Source of the DNA: Setophaga petechia
Lineage: Eukaryota; Chordata; Aves; Passeriformes; Parulidae
DNA: 64,000 nt
Direction of reading: 5' to 3'
Assembly (NCBI GenBank): GCA_024362935.1
Contig: JANCRA010000006.1
Location: 31,117,924 to 31,181,923, forward strand
A program made the translations under genes and the position numbers. The notes beneath the pieces were generated by a model that was given only the letters and a program-made list of their open reading frames with translations, was not told the origin of the DNA and ran no database searches. This document shows positions 1 through 11,500 of the stretch, one piece after another. How positions within the stretch are numbered: position 1 is the first letter of the stretch; the number at the start of each line of letters is the position of its first letter.

Positions 1-175
1 GAAAGCAGATCTTTGGCTGCCTGGTTAAGCCAGAAATGCTTCTGGTTAGGACGCTAGCAATTCTAGGATCTCCAGCCCCATCCCCTTTACCTTGGTGGCT
101 TCAAAAGCTGCCTGAGCATAACAGTTCTTAAACTCCTCTGGTTGCTGCCAGAGAGGCATCCCCTGCTCCCTTTAA

Positions 176-338
176 AAAATAATAAAGAGAATGTGTACAA
201 AAATAATAAAGGGATATGTGCAAAAATAATAGAGGGAATATGTACAAAAATAATAAAGGGAATATGTACAAAAATAATGAAGGGATGTGTATAAAAATAA
301 TAAAGGGATATGTATAAAAATAATAAAGGGAATATGTC
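176..338. repeat. AT-rich tandem repeat, about 23-bp unit
   Basis: About seven imperfect copies of a unit built around AAAAATAATAAAGGGATATG run head to tail. The units differ by single bases and by one-base length changes. Each contains AATAAA, so the block holds several poly(A)-like hexamers by composition alone. The open frames on the minus strand across it are repeat translations and not genes. Confidence 0.9.
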
Positions 339-2460
339 CAAGAAGCCGTGCAAATGGTGGAGGAGGGTCTCAGAGCGATCCACTGAGGGAAGGGAGCACG
401 GCTTGGCACAGCAGCTCAGCTGGAGCTTGATCTGGCACCGTGTCCCCAGTGCTGCTTCCCCGTGTCCTGGTGGGGCTCTGGTGCCTCGCTGTGCCCTGCA
501 GGCGCTCCAAGGAGCTCTTCAGAGGAGATGCAGAGGCGCCTCTGGGCCCTTGCTTGGAGAGGCAGCAGCAGCAGTGGGGTGAATATCCATCCCAGGGGAG
601 GCGTGCACACACCAACCTGTGAGACAGCCCTGCTCCTTCTGTTATTTAGCTCATGGATCCAGGGAGAGAGAGTGCTTGCCTGTGTCTGCTTCTCTGTTCT
701 AACAAACCAAGAGCTTGCTATTTTGCTGTGGGACGCCTAAAAGCACAGCCTGTGCGCCGGGTTGGAGCTCCTCAGCTTGGTTTTCTTGCAGTTGTTCTGA
801 CCCGGGGGCGGTGCAGGAGGGTCCTGCTGCTGCTGCAGGCTCGGGGTGTGCACAGGGCTACAGAGCAAGGGAGCACTTGCCCAAAAGGCCACGGCAGGGC
901 TCTGCTGAATCCCAGCTCCCGGGATGCTCCTTTTGCCCGGGCAGCTTGCTGCCGGTGCCCTGACAAGCAGCTTTGTGTGTAAATGGGGATTTCTTCAAAA
1001 CTCCTAGGAGGAGCAGCTGACAACAAATAGCTCAGTGGCAGAAATGTGTGTGTGTGTGTGTGTGGTGTGTGAACTACAGTCTAAACGGGAGAGGGAAAAC
1101 ATCCAGTTACAGAACTAATGCAAATGGAGTTGGCTTTCATCTCTCCCTGCAGCATCCTTTGTGGAAGGCATTTGCATTTCCCCAAAGTCAGTTTGCTACC
1201 TATCCTTCAAGCAAACCCAGAGCTAGAGAGCAGAGGAAAGCCTGTTTACAAGGTGTGGGGTGGCTTGCCAAATCTGGAGAGAACTGAACTCAAAATATTT
1301 GATAACGAAAAGTCTTATTTTAAGGTAGCAACACTGAACACGGCAGAGGATGGCACACACAGGCTGCGGTGTGTGCTCCACTGCCGAGTGCGGGGTTGGG
1401 GGATCATTCCTGAACTCCTGCTGCACCAGTTCTTGCAGGTGGCCCATCCAGAAGTCTCCTGGGGAGGAGAGGGGGGCTCATAAATTCCTCTGACCGCCCC
1501 TGGCACAACTCTGAAATGCCACGGAGATGTGGCATTCCTGCCGGGGGATCCCGGAGCTGTCCAGCATCAGCCTGCCGTGAGTGTGGGCAGGTCCCGGGGC
1601 TCCCTCCCAGCAAAGATCCACCAGCCCTGGGGGCTCTGGGGGCTCACCAACCCCCTGGGGGCTTCAGTGGTGTGGGGGCTCCTGGGCCTGGCAGCTGCAA
1701 ACAGCTCCAGGGTGGAGTGCTGCCATTCTGTCTTCCAGCCCGGAAGACAGAAACAAAACAGGATTTCAGGAGCACTCCAGCAACAGCTATTAGCTATGCT
1801 AAAAGGATTACCAGCTCTTCGGGACTCATCAAGTCTTTAAAACATAACTCAAGCATCAAAGGCGACTCTTAAAGGCTCATATTTTCACATCAAGTCACTG
1901 TGAAAATTTCTATCCAACTTAATTAAAACATTCACTAGGCTCGTTAAAAACATAAAGAGAAAAAACAAAGGCCTTTTTTCCTTAAGTACCAAGTCATTTG
2001 AAGAGAGGAGTTTACAGCAAAGTATGCATATTTCTTTGTTAGAGAATCACCTTTGTAAAAGTCTCCTGTCTCTAGATCACTGTGTCTGACTAAGCTCAAG
2101 CTCTCCAAAAAGGAAACAAATATGTTGGTATTGTTTTTGTTGTTTTGTTTTTTCCATGGCTAGGGACCACAGAAGAGAGATGAAAAAGTGAGAAGAGCTT
2201 TGTAGAGAAAGTTAGATAAGAGGGTGGGGGAGTGTCAAAACCAGACCTATAATAGGAAACAAGGCACTGAAGTGCTGGTGAAAGTACCTTTTATCTTGAA
2301 GGCTCCAAGTGCTGTGCAGTGCATTAATACACAGAAGAGCTGAAAAGCAGTCGACAACAACTGGCACCACCACCTTTGCTGGCAGCAGAGTCACCCCAGG
2401 TGGGTCACAGCTCACTCACCATCAGTCCCTGACTGCCTCTCTGCTTTGTCTGAGTTTATT
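339..2460. other. Intergenic, no gene recognised
   Basis: Moderately GC-rich non-coding sequence with short chance frames. A (TG)n run lies at about 1045-1064. From about 1880 to 2200 the composition turns AT-rich with T-runs. No splice-flanked conserved peptide, RNA gene or recognised mobile element was found. Confidence 0.6.
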
Positions 2461-2945
2461 TTTGGGCCACTCACTCGAAGAAGGACATTGAAGTGCTGGA
2501 GCAAATCCAGAGAAGGGCAGCAAAGGTGGTGAAGGGTCTGGAGCACACATCTGATGAGGAGTGGCTGAGGGAGCTGGGGGATGCTGGCTGGAGAAAGGGA
2601 GGCTCACTGGGGACCTTGCAGCTCTCTACAACCACCTGAAAAGAGGCTCTGAAAAGGTGGGAGTTGCCCAGTTCTTCCAGGTAATAAGATAGGGCAAGAG
2701 GAAATGTCTCAAGGTTCACCAGGAGAGATTTGGGATGGATATTAGGGAAAACTTCTTTATAGAAAAGATTGTCAAGAACTGGAACATGCTGCCCAGGGAA
2801 GTGGTTGAGTCACCATCCCTGGAGGGATTTAAATGATGTGCCACTTAGGGGTGTCATTCAGTGGTGGATCTGGAAGTGCTAGGTTAGTGGCTGGACTCTA
2901 CAACCTTAGCAGCTTTTTCCAGTCTAAATGATTCTATGATTCTGT
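2461..2945 (+). mobile_element. CR1 LINE, 5'-truncated 3' end fragment
   Basis: The block carries the 3' region of a chicken-repeat-1 non-LTR retrotransposon. Diagnostic pieces in order are GAAGAAGGACATTGAAGTG, GAGAAGGGCAGCAAAGGTGG, GTCACCATCCCTGGAGGGAT and the ending GATTCTATGATTCTGTG, the short direct repeat typical of CR1 3' tails. It represents the end of the reverse transcriptase reading frame plus the 3' UTR. It is heavily 5'-truncated and carries frame-breaking changes, so it is not active. The 5' edge is judged by eye. Confidence 0.95.
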
Positions 2946-3567
2946 GTTTTGGCTGAGGTGGGATGGGATCAGCCCCATCCCAAGCCCCTTCCTGTGTTTG
3001 CTTGGTTCTGGTCAGCACCACCATCATCTTCCATGGGGCTGTGATTTAATTCTCCTTGCCTGTGATGTGCCCTGTCTCAGGGCCATGGGGTCATCCCCAG
3101 GCTTCAGCATGTGTTCACCCTGGCCACTGTCACCCTGCTCAGAGGCCCCAGTTGTTTCCAGTGCCCTGGGGAGATGTAAAACAGGTAGTCAGACTCACTC
3201 TGCACAAGGAATTATGCTACTGGAATTATGGGTGCATTAAACACAGCATTTAAACTTAGTGAATGATTTTTTGACATTCATAGAGGCCTTGAACATTGTA
3301 GGATTTCATCCTATTATGTTAATTTTCTTGGTTTTGATTAATATTGAATCATCATCCTCAAAACAGGAATAGACACATCCTCTCCTTCCTCTTGTTTACA
3401 TATGAGTTTAATTTCTTCCTCTCCACACTGTCCTGCCTGGTGCTCAGAAGGGCAGTGCTGAGAAATGCCATGAGGAGCAGAGCTGCTCCTGCTGCATCTT
3501 CCCAAGGGGATTTGCAGCCTCTCTTCCTTCTTTCCTTCTCACTTGGCCATTTTCTCAAGGCAGAATG
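2946..3567. other. Intergenic, no gene recognised
   Basis: Ordinary non-coding sequence between the CR1 tail and the large minisatellite. The part near 3240-3360 is AT-rich. Nothing else is seen. Confidence 0.6.
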
Positions 3568-5037
3568 TAGGAGCTGATAAAACAGCCTCCTTTAGGACCT
3601 GAGCAAAGAGCCTCCATCCTGTAGGGCCTGGCCAAAGAGCTTCTGTAGGGTCTGAGCAAAGAGCTTCTGTAGGGCCTGAGCAAAGAGCTTCTGTAGGGTC
3701 TGAGCAAAGAGCTTCTGTAGGGCCTGAGCAAAGAGCCCCTGTAGGATCTGAGCAAAGAGCCTCCATCCTGTAGGACCTGAGCAAAGAGCCTCCCTCCTCT
3801 AGGATCTGAGCAAAGAGCCCCTGTAGGACCTGAGCAAAGAGCTCCTGTAGGACATGAGCAAAGAGCTTCTGTAGGGCCTGAGCAAAGAGCTTCTGTAGGG
3901 CCTGAGCAAAGAGCCCCTGTAGGACCTGAGCAAAGAGCTCCTGTAGGACCTGAGCAAAGAGCTTCAGTAGGACCTGAGCAAAGAGACTCCCTCCTGTAGG
4001 GCCTGAGCAAAGAGCCCCTGTAGGACCTGAGCAAAGAGCTCCCTCCTGTAGGGCCTGAGCAAAGAGCTCCTGTAGGGTCTGAGCAAAGAGCTCCTGTAGG
4101 GCCTGAGCAAAGAGCCTCCATCCTGTAGGACCTGAGCAAAGAGCTCCTGTAGGACCTGAGCAAAGAGCTTCTGTAGGGCCTGAGCAAAGAGCTCCTGTAG
4201 GACCTGAGCAAAGAGCTCCTGTAGGGCCTGAGCAAAGAGCCTCCCTCCTGTAGGACCTGAGCAAAGAGCCTCTGTATGACCTGAGCAAAGAGCCTCCCTC
4301 CTGTAGGATCTGAGCAAAGAGCTCCTGTAGGACATGAGCAAAGAGCCTCCATCCTGTAGGATCTGAGCAAAGAGCTCCTGTAGGATCTGAGCAAAGAGCT
4401 CCTGTAGGACCTGAGCAAAGAGCCTCCCTCCTGTAGGACCTGAGCAAAGAGCCCCTGTAGGACCTGAGCAAAGAGCCCCTGCAGGACCTGAGCAAAGAGC
4501 CTCCCTCCTGTAGGACCTGAGCAAAGAGCTCCTGTAGGGCCTGAGCAAAGAGCTTCAGTAGGACCTGAGCAAAGAGCTCCTGTAGGGCCTGAGCAAAGAC
4601 CCTCCCTCCTGTAGGATCTGAGCAAAGAGCTCCTGTAGGACATGAGCAAAGAGCCCCTGTAGGGCCTGAGCAAAGAGCCTCCATCCTGTAGGGCCTGAGC
4701 AAAGAGCTCCTGTAGGACCTGAGAAAAGAGCCTCAGTAGGGCCTGAGCAAAGAACCTCCCTCCTGTAGGACCTGAGCAAAAAGCTCCTGTAGGACATGAA
4801 CAAAGAGCTCCTGTAGGGTCTGAGCAAAGAGCCTCCAACCTGTAGGGCCTGAGCAAAGAGCTCCTGTAGGGCCTGAGCAAAGAGCTCCTGTAGGACCTGA
4901 GCAAAGAGCTCCTGTAGGGCCTGAGCAAAGAGCTTCTGTAGGGCCTGAGAAAACAGCCTCAGTAGGGTCTGAGCAAAGAGCCTCCCTCCTGTAGGACCTG
5001 AGCAAAGAGCTCCTGTAGGACCTGAGCAAGGAGCCTC
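3568..5037. repeat. Large minisatellite, interleaved 24-bp and 29-bp units
   Basis: About 60 tandem copies of a unit reading CTGTAGGACCTGAGCAAAGA plus four bases make up 1.47 kb. Most units are 24 bp. Others have five extra bases (CCTCC before CTCCTG, or CCTCCATC variants), giving 29-bp units. The core TGAGCAAAGAGC is almost invariant, while the positions after TGTAGG alternate ACC, GCC, ATC and GTC. The minus strand is free of stops over long spans in more than one frame, which creates apparent proteins of 387 and 457 residues made only of repeats such as FAQVLQEL, LCSGPTGA and LLRSYRSS. These are repeat artefacts. Confidence 0.95.
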
Positions 5038-8000
5038 CTGCCCCTGCCACCCTCTGGGCTGTGTCCCCATGGCAGGGACAGTGAGCTGCTGTCACACAGA
5101 GCTGGTGCCATGGAAGGTGTGTGAGCACAGCCTTTATAACCATGTACTCTGTGCACAAGGATGTGAAATGCAGGAATTAGGAGGTAGACAGGGTTTTTCC
5201 ATCAAGCATTTATAGCACCCTCCTCACCATGTGTCTAGACATGGCTATAAATGAGGGAGAGGGCTATTACCTGGGAATAAAACTACTGAAACCAGCCCTG
5301 GAGAGCTTGATGCTGTATTTCCAAGGAACTAGGAGATTCCTGATGATGAATGTGACAATATCAAAGGCTATAAACTCACCACAGCTGGCTACTGAGTCAG
5401 GGGACACACTTAAACTGTACCTGCCACTTGCAGCTTAGACTCAGCATTAACTGTGGTCTCTTGTCAGTCCTTGGCCATTCCAGGGCTGCCCTTGCTCACA
5501 GATCAGGGTTCAGCCCTGCTGACTCCACCAGCTCCAGTGGTATCATAAAACAGTCCAGTGGTCACCACGATGTGATTCCTCATTGCAGTGTGGAGCAGTG
5601 GTGCTGTGGAGGAGAGGAGTGGAGCCCAGGCTGTGCAGCTCACTGGGAATCTGCCTTCACACCTGAAAACTTGAGGCAGGAGCTCTGCTGAGTGCCTGGC
5701 AGTGCTTGTGTGGGTGGGAAATTCCTGGGAACTCATCCCAGAATGCCCAGTCTCCATCCCAGTCCTTTTGATAATGGTGGGAGAAGTTATACTGCAGAGA
5801 TCTAATTTTTTTGCATGCAAATTCTGTTTTCTGATCATTGCTTCTGCCACGTCCAGCACAGCAGGGTCTAAGTCTGCCTAAGGCTTTGCCACACTGTGAT
5901 AGCATCAGCAAAAGTAATAAAGAAGAGAATGGACTCCCTGGAAAAATACTGTGGAGCAAACCCCTGACACTGTCCTGACAGTGTCCACAGGGAAAGCCCA
6001 GGGAATGATTTCATTCAGCTGAGAGAAACCTCCCTACACTTGTCTGAGTGACTGAGTGGAGTGGCAGGGGATGTCTCTTCTGATCCTTTGGTTGAGTTAA
6101 AGGGTGAAAAAGGGAAATGAAAGGGTCACATTGGTGACTGGGATGTTTTGGGAGCTGCTGGCCCATGGCTGACCTGCCTTCTGAGGGAGGAGTGATGAGA
6201 AACAGCAGCATGGCAAGTGGTTGGGGCAGGATGCAGGTGCTGGGGAATTTGGGTCAGCACCTTTGTGGCTGCAGGAGATGCTCCCCAGGCTGGGTTTCCT
6301 CCTCTGGATAAGTTTCCTCTTCCAGATTAGCTTTCCTGTGCAGATGGTGCACTGTGTCCAGGCCTTGTAAAACCCCTGCAGAGTTTTCTCTGGAGGGGTT
6401 TTCAGGATTAGGAGGCACTTGGGTAACATGGTCCTCTGGGTACCTAAGACCTATTAAAAATTGCTCTCATTTGACTCCACAAACAGTGCCATTGGGAATG
6501 CAGCAATGCTTCTGGGGTGTGAGTAAATATTGGCCTTGAATGAAGTCGTGGATAATGGGAGATAAGTTATCAACAGCTGTTTAACTTAATATTACTTCCA
6601 TGCAAGATAACACTGAGCTTTTGCAAGAGGTTAATAACCAGATGCAGAATCCATCACTGCAAACACAGGCAGCTGGCAAAGTGCATCCATAATTTTTCCA
6701 CTGGAGTGTTATTACAGCTGAAGGAATGTGGTAGCAAGCAAATGTGCCAGTGGGCCTGGCTCCAGTGGCACCCCAGGTGATGCTGTTGTGGCTCTGTGGG
6801 GTGACTGAGGGACAAGGGTGCTTCCCTGTGGGTCCAGCTCCTCCAGACTGAAGGGGTTAGGATGGCATAATTATAAAGCTGTGTTAATAGGGCTTTGCTG
6901 CTGCTAATCAGGCTTGAGTGACTGTGCTGGGCAGTGCCTGTACTGCACAGCCAAGCAGTGACCATGGAGCAAAGAGTGAAGGAGCACAGGGAGGCATTAA
7001 TACAGATATTTAGAAGGTGGTGGTGAAACATGAAGTGTGCATCAGTTGTGGATCACAGGATCACCACAAAAAGGAATGCAGCTGATGCTAACCAAGATTT
7101 TAACCCAGACTCATGGGTCTGCATCACCTTAGGTGGCTACTGCTCTCTGATATGGCTGTTCCAGCCTGATGCTGGACCTGTAATTCCATGGAACTGTAAT
7201 TCCAAGAGCAGGTGGGAAAGGCCAGAAGCACTCAGGGAGATTGAAAAGGCTCTGCTAGCAAGCAGTGCTTGGCTCTGCACCACCAGGCCTGTCCCAAAAT
7301 GTGCAGCTGGGGCAGAGGAGATATCTCAGCCACCTGCCTCTTGCCACAATGCAGGCCTACCCTGGCTGTTTTAATTCCATTCCTCTCACTTGATCCTGGC
7401 CATGGATGCTGTAGGCTTTCAGCATTGAGCTTCACCAGTCAGAGCCCAGGGCAAGGCTGGGGTGGGAGAATGGACCCTGCCTGCCCCCCTCTGCTGCACC
7501 CCCAGGGCTCCCCAGCTGTCCCTGATGATGAGGACACGAGGTCACCATGTCAGTGCCTGGCTGGCACAGGCCTGGCATGGCTCTGAGGGCACAGATCAGC
7601 CTGACTGAGCCCTCAGTGGAGGCTCCTGGCAGTGCTGGGCTGGCTTTCTGTGCCCCTGGCTGCCAGCCCCTGCTGTATCCAGCAGACCACACTGCTGCTC
7701 AGCAGAGCTGGCTGCAGATGCTAGGACAGCAGCTGCAGTCCTATTGATCCCTGTGGGGATGATAAGCCCAAATGGAGACCCTTGGGAAATCAGCACAGAA
7801 TACAAAAATCTGGCTGCAAAGCAGAGTCTGAGACTGTGACAGCTCTGCAGACAAACCCATGTGAGAGTCTAGCTGTGCAGAGCAGCCACAGAGAGCCTGC
7901 TTTGAATGTGCATTTGGGGCTTGGCATACACAAGGAAATCTTTGTTGGTTTGCACGAGCCCATCACACCTTTTCCTTCTCCCAGAGGAAGCATCTGGAAG

Positions 8001-8213
8001 CAGATCCAGGTCCTTGCACCCGTGGAGGCAACGAATCCTCAGCTTCCCTGGGTTCCTCAAGTGGGTTCCTCAGGTTGTGAGGCTGGAGTGAACGAACAGA
8101 TGAGCACATTGGAAGCATCCAGACTTCTCATGGTCTCAGGCCTAGAAGGGTCAGAGAAACACTCTGGCCTCCCAAAAGAAAGAAGCCCCTCTATGTGCCA
8201 CTGCTGCTCTGCC
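5038..8213. other. Intergenic, no gene recognised
   Basis: About 3.2 kb of CA/TG-rich, CpG-poor sequence. The short frames on both strands have no recognisable domains. No further repeat was identified. Confidence 0.55.
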
Positions 8214-8596
8214 TGTGTAGCCATGATGTTTTCTGAAAAATCCTTTCCTTAGGATTTTTTCTCCTGAGAACTGAGAGGCCTCAGGAACAAAATGTAAACA
8301 ATGATTATCTGCTGCTGTGGAATGCAACAGGTGGATCTGGGATTGGTCTCATGTGGTTGTTTCTAATTAATGGCCAATCACAGCCAGCTGTCTGGACTGT
8401 CTCAGTCAGTCACAAGCCTTTATTATAATTCTTTTTCTATTCTTAGCCAGCCTTCTGATGAAATCCTTTCTTCTATTCTTTTAGCATAGTTTTAATATAA
8501 TATATATGATAAACTAATAAATCAAGCCTTCTGAAACATGGAGTCAACATTCTTGACTCTTCCCTCCATCCTGGGACCCCTGCAAACACCATCACA
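8214..8596 (+). mobile_element. Solo LTR, passerine ERV family A
   Basis: The block starts TGTGTAGCC and has the family hallmarks in order: TTTTCTGAAAAATCCTTTCC, ATTATCTGCTGCTGTGGAAT, GGGATTGGTCTCATG, AGCCAGCCTTCTGATG, and an AATAAATCAAGCCTTCTG poly(A) region. It ends near ATCACA at 8596. Homologous copies occur in this window at 41248, 59211 and 63104. No internal viral genes adjoin it, so it is a solo LTR. The exact ends are uncertain because no target-site duplication was found. Confidence 0.85.
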
Positions 8597-11500
8597 GATG
8601 GGGATGTGTGTGTTTTCAGGCCATGCCACACTCCTGGAGCAGCTGGGAGCAGGGGCTGGGTGTGCAGGAGGCACTCTGCCCAGGTGTAACACTTTTGGGC
8701 CAGCACCATTAATGGCTCAGAGCATCACCTGCTTAGGCAAGAACATCTCTGGAGTCTTCAGCAGCTGCAGTTAAGGAGAAAGCTGTGTTACTAATCCTCA
8801 TATGTAGCTGCTTTTTTCCAGCTCAGGCATTCCAGCTGAACTTTTCCCCCTGTGCTGTTTGCAAACCAGGCAGAGTGCGAGCGTGCCCTCACCCTTCCCA
8901 CACACAGACACAGCAAGGCAGCAAGCAAATGGCAGGTCCCTGCTTGTCCTCAGCAATTAGCAAAGAGCTCCAGCTGCCACTGCTGCTGCCCTGGGATGAC
9001 TTTTGTGTTTCCCACGGGCTCCTTGCTGCAGCAGCAGCACAGCCAGGCCGTGCGGGTTCTCTTCTTTATAGCACTCACACGGCGAGCTCCAATTGTAGTC
9101 TGAAATGAACTTTGTTATTAAAGGTCCTGAGTTCCCGAGTTATTAAAGGCAGGACAGCCTGGGCTGACCCTTGTGGACGTGTGTGCCTGCATTTAAAAAG
9201 CAAGGGAAGTTCCTATAGACGTGTCAGCAGCACCTCGTGCTGAGGCTGCTCAAGGTCTGTGTCTGAGCAAGTGCTCCCTGCTGTGGGTTGTAACCTTGTG
9301 ATTCTCTTCTAGAGCTGGGTTTTAAGCTCCTGCTGGAGTTTCCCTCTGTGAGCAGGGTCCTGGCTGGGAACAGCTTCCCTGTTTTTTGCAGGACAGCCTG
9401 CTGCATGGTGGCTCTGTGAGCAGCACCTCCCCTTGCCCTCGGTCTCCTGGCACCAGGGGTGCCACTGGAGTTTGTGCTGCTGCTACACATCCTTGTCCTG
9501 GGGAGCTTCCACATAATTCATTTACCTGTGGAGCTAGGAGCTCCTGTTTTAAAGCTTTCTTTAATCAGTTTGCAAAATACCCAGCTTCTTGGTTACTCTT
9601 GTGTGAGTTCCCCTTGTTTACCTTAAATTTCAGGGAGTGTGACTGCTGGTTTTCAGTGTGCAGCACTGCAGCAAACCACCCTGGGCTCCCTGGGAATGGG
9701 AGCCTCTTCCTTCCACTCCTCCCCATCCCTCTGCAAGGTACAGCAATATAATCACTGGTTTGTTCACTTCTTATTTCCGTGACAGAAATCAATCTCGTGT
9801 TGTCTTTGCTTCCTCCTTTGATTTCTTGGCTTTTCTGATCTTCCCACATTTTCTGCAGCTACACAACTCATCCAAACTAATAACCAGCACAGTTTTTCCC
9901 CTCAGGTAGCACTGTGTGCCCTCAGACCTCAGGCAATGCTTGTGCCTCCCTTGCTCAGGGTGGAGATCATGGTGGGGCTCATAACCTCATAATTAATTCT
10001 GTCCTCTTGATAAGCAGGCTTTGGCAATGAATCCTTGCAGTCCTACACAGATCTTGTGTCAGATTCATGGGAGGTTCATGAGATTAGTATTGCTTTGAAC
10101 TCCTTCTTCACACCCAAGTCTAGCAGGGGGAGTATAGGAAATTTATAGTTGCAAAAGAACTTTGCAAAGTTGCACTACGCTCCATTTCCTTGGCAAAGGC
10201 AGATAAAAGTATGCAGGGAGAAGGGAATAAAGAGTGGAGAAAAATGCTGCAGACATAAAGGGAGAAAATGCTGAATGGGAGGGGAGAACTGACAGCTTTA
10301 ATGTGGATTTGGGGGGAATTTATAAACCTGAAGCCAAGTAATCACAGAGTGTGGGTAGTTTAGGTGACAGTGGGGACTCATTGCTCTTCATTAACCTTGC
10401 AGCCACCTGGGTTCAGGTGTCAACTCAGCATCAAACCACAGCTGATCAAAACTTCCTCTGTTTGAAAAATTGTGGAGAAATTGGGTTTTCAAGTGGCTGA
10501 ATGAGATTTCATGAGGCCCCTGCCTTCCTCAATATTGTTAAATCATTCAATATCAAAAATCTAAAAATGGATATTTGGGCCTGAATCCTGTTCTGGGCTC
10601 CAGCCAAAAAGAGCTGAAAAAATGCTGCTGTGTTTATTTGTAAGTGAGGAGCCTGTACTGTCCCCCATGTGCCATGGGGGCTTTGTTGCCCCTGCCTCAC
10701 ATACTGCCTTGCCCAGAGAGCAACACAGAAGGCAACTTCAGTCATTTCTACAGTGAATAACCTCTTTTTTCCACCTGTATCTGCTGGGAATGCTCTCCCC
10801 TGACCCAGAGGTACATGGTGTACATAAGAAAGGTGCCATCAAGCTGGGAAAATGGTCAGGCTGCAGTAGCTCTGGGGTGAGGGCTGTGGATTTGTTTGGG
10901 CCAGAAAATGGAAGCAGGTCTGGAGAGTGAAAGAGGCTTTCCCAGGGTAGCTGTGACTTGAGAGATGTGCCATGCAAGCCCTGGCTTTTCTGTTTTATAT
11001 CTGTGCTGCTGATCTGGAATATAGAAATTACTGCTGGGATGATGCAGAGTGTCAGATGGAACAGCCAAGTGAAGCATTGCTTTTGGTGGCTGCTGGGTGA
11101 GGAGTGCCCATGCTGAAGAAGTGGTGGAAGCCTGGATGAGCAGCCTGGCTGCAGGAGAAATGCCTGTGTTTGGTGCACAGTGTTTGCTGATACCACCAAA
11201 GCACCCCTGATCGTTCAGTTCCATATAGTCTCACACAAAATTCATGGCTGCTCTCCAGCACAGGGGAGCCCAGCACATTTTGCATTCCATTGGCATCCCA
11301 GTGACCTGCTCAGGTTGAGCTGTAGCCCAAAATGGGAGCAACCAGGCTGCAGGGTTCTTGTAGCATCCTAGAAACTCAGTGGGACCCCTGCTCTGAGTTA
11401 AAGAACCCTCCTGAACTCCCAGCCTGCTGCAGCCTGGTGAGCTCTGCCCATCTCCTCCTCTGGGGTATTCTCCAGTAGCTGCTGCTGTAGAGGTTGTAGG

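Noticed and set aside
3539..4928. 387- and 457-residue minus-strand proteins
   Set aside because: They are made only of translated 24/29-bp minisatellite units in two frames and have no non-repeat domain.
5815..5822. Octamer ATGCAAAT, suggestive of an immunoglobulin promoter near the expected IGH neighbourhood
   Set aside because: A single 8-base match is expected by chance in 64 kb, and no V-gene exon, heptamer or nonamer was found nearby.
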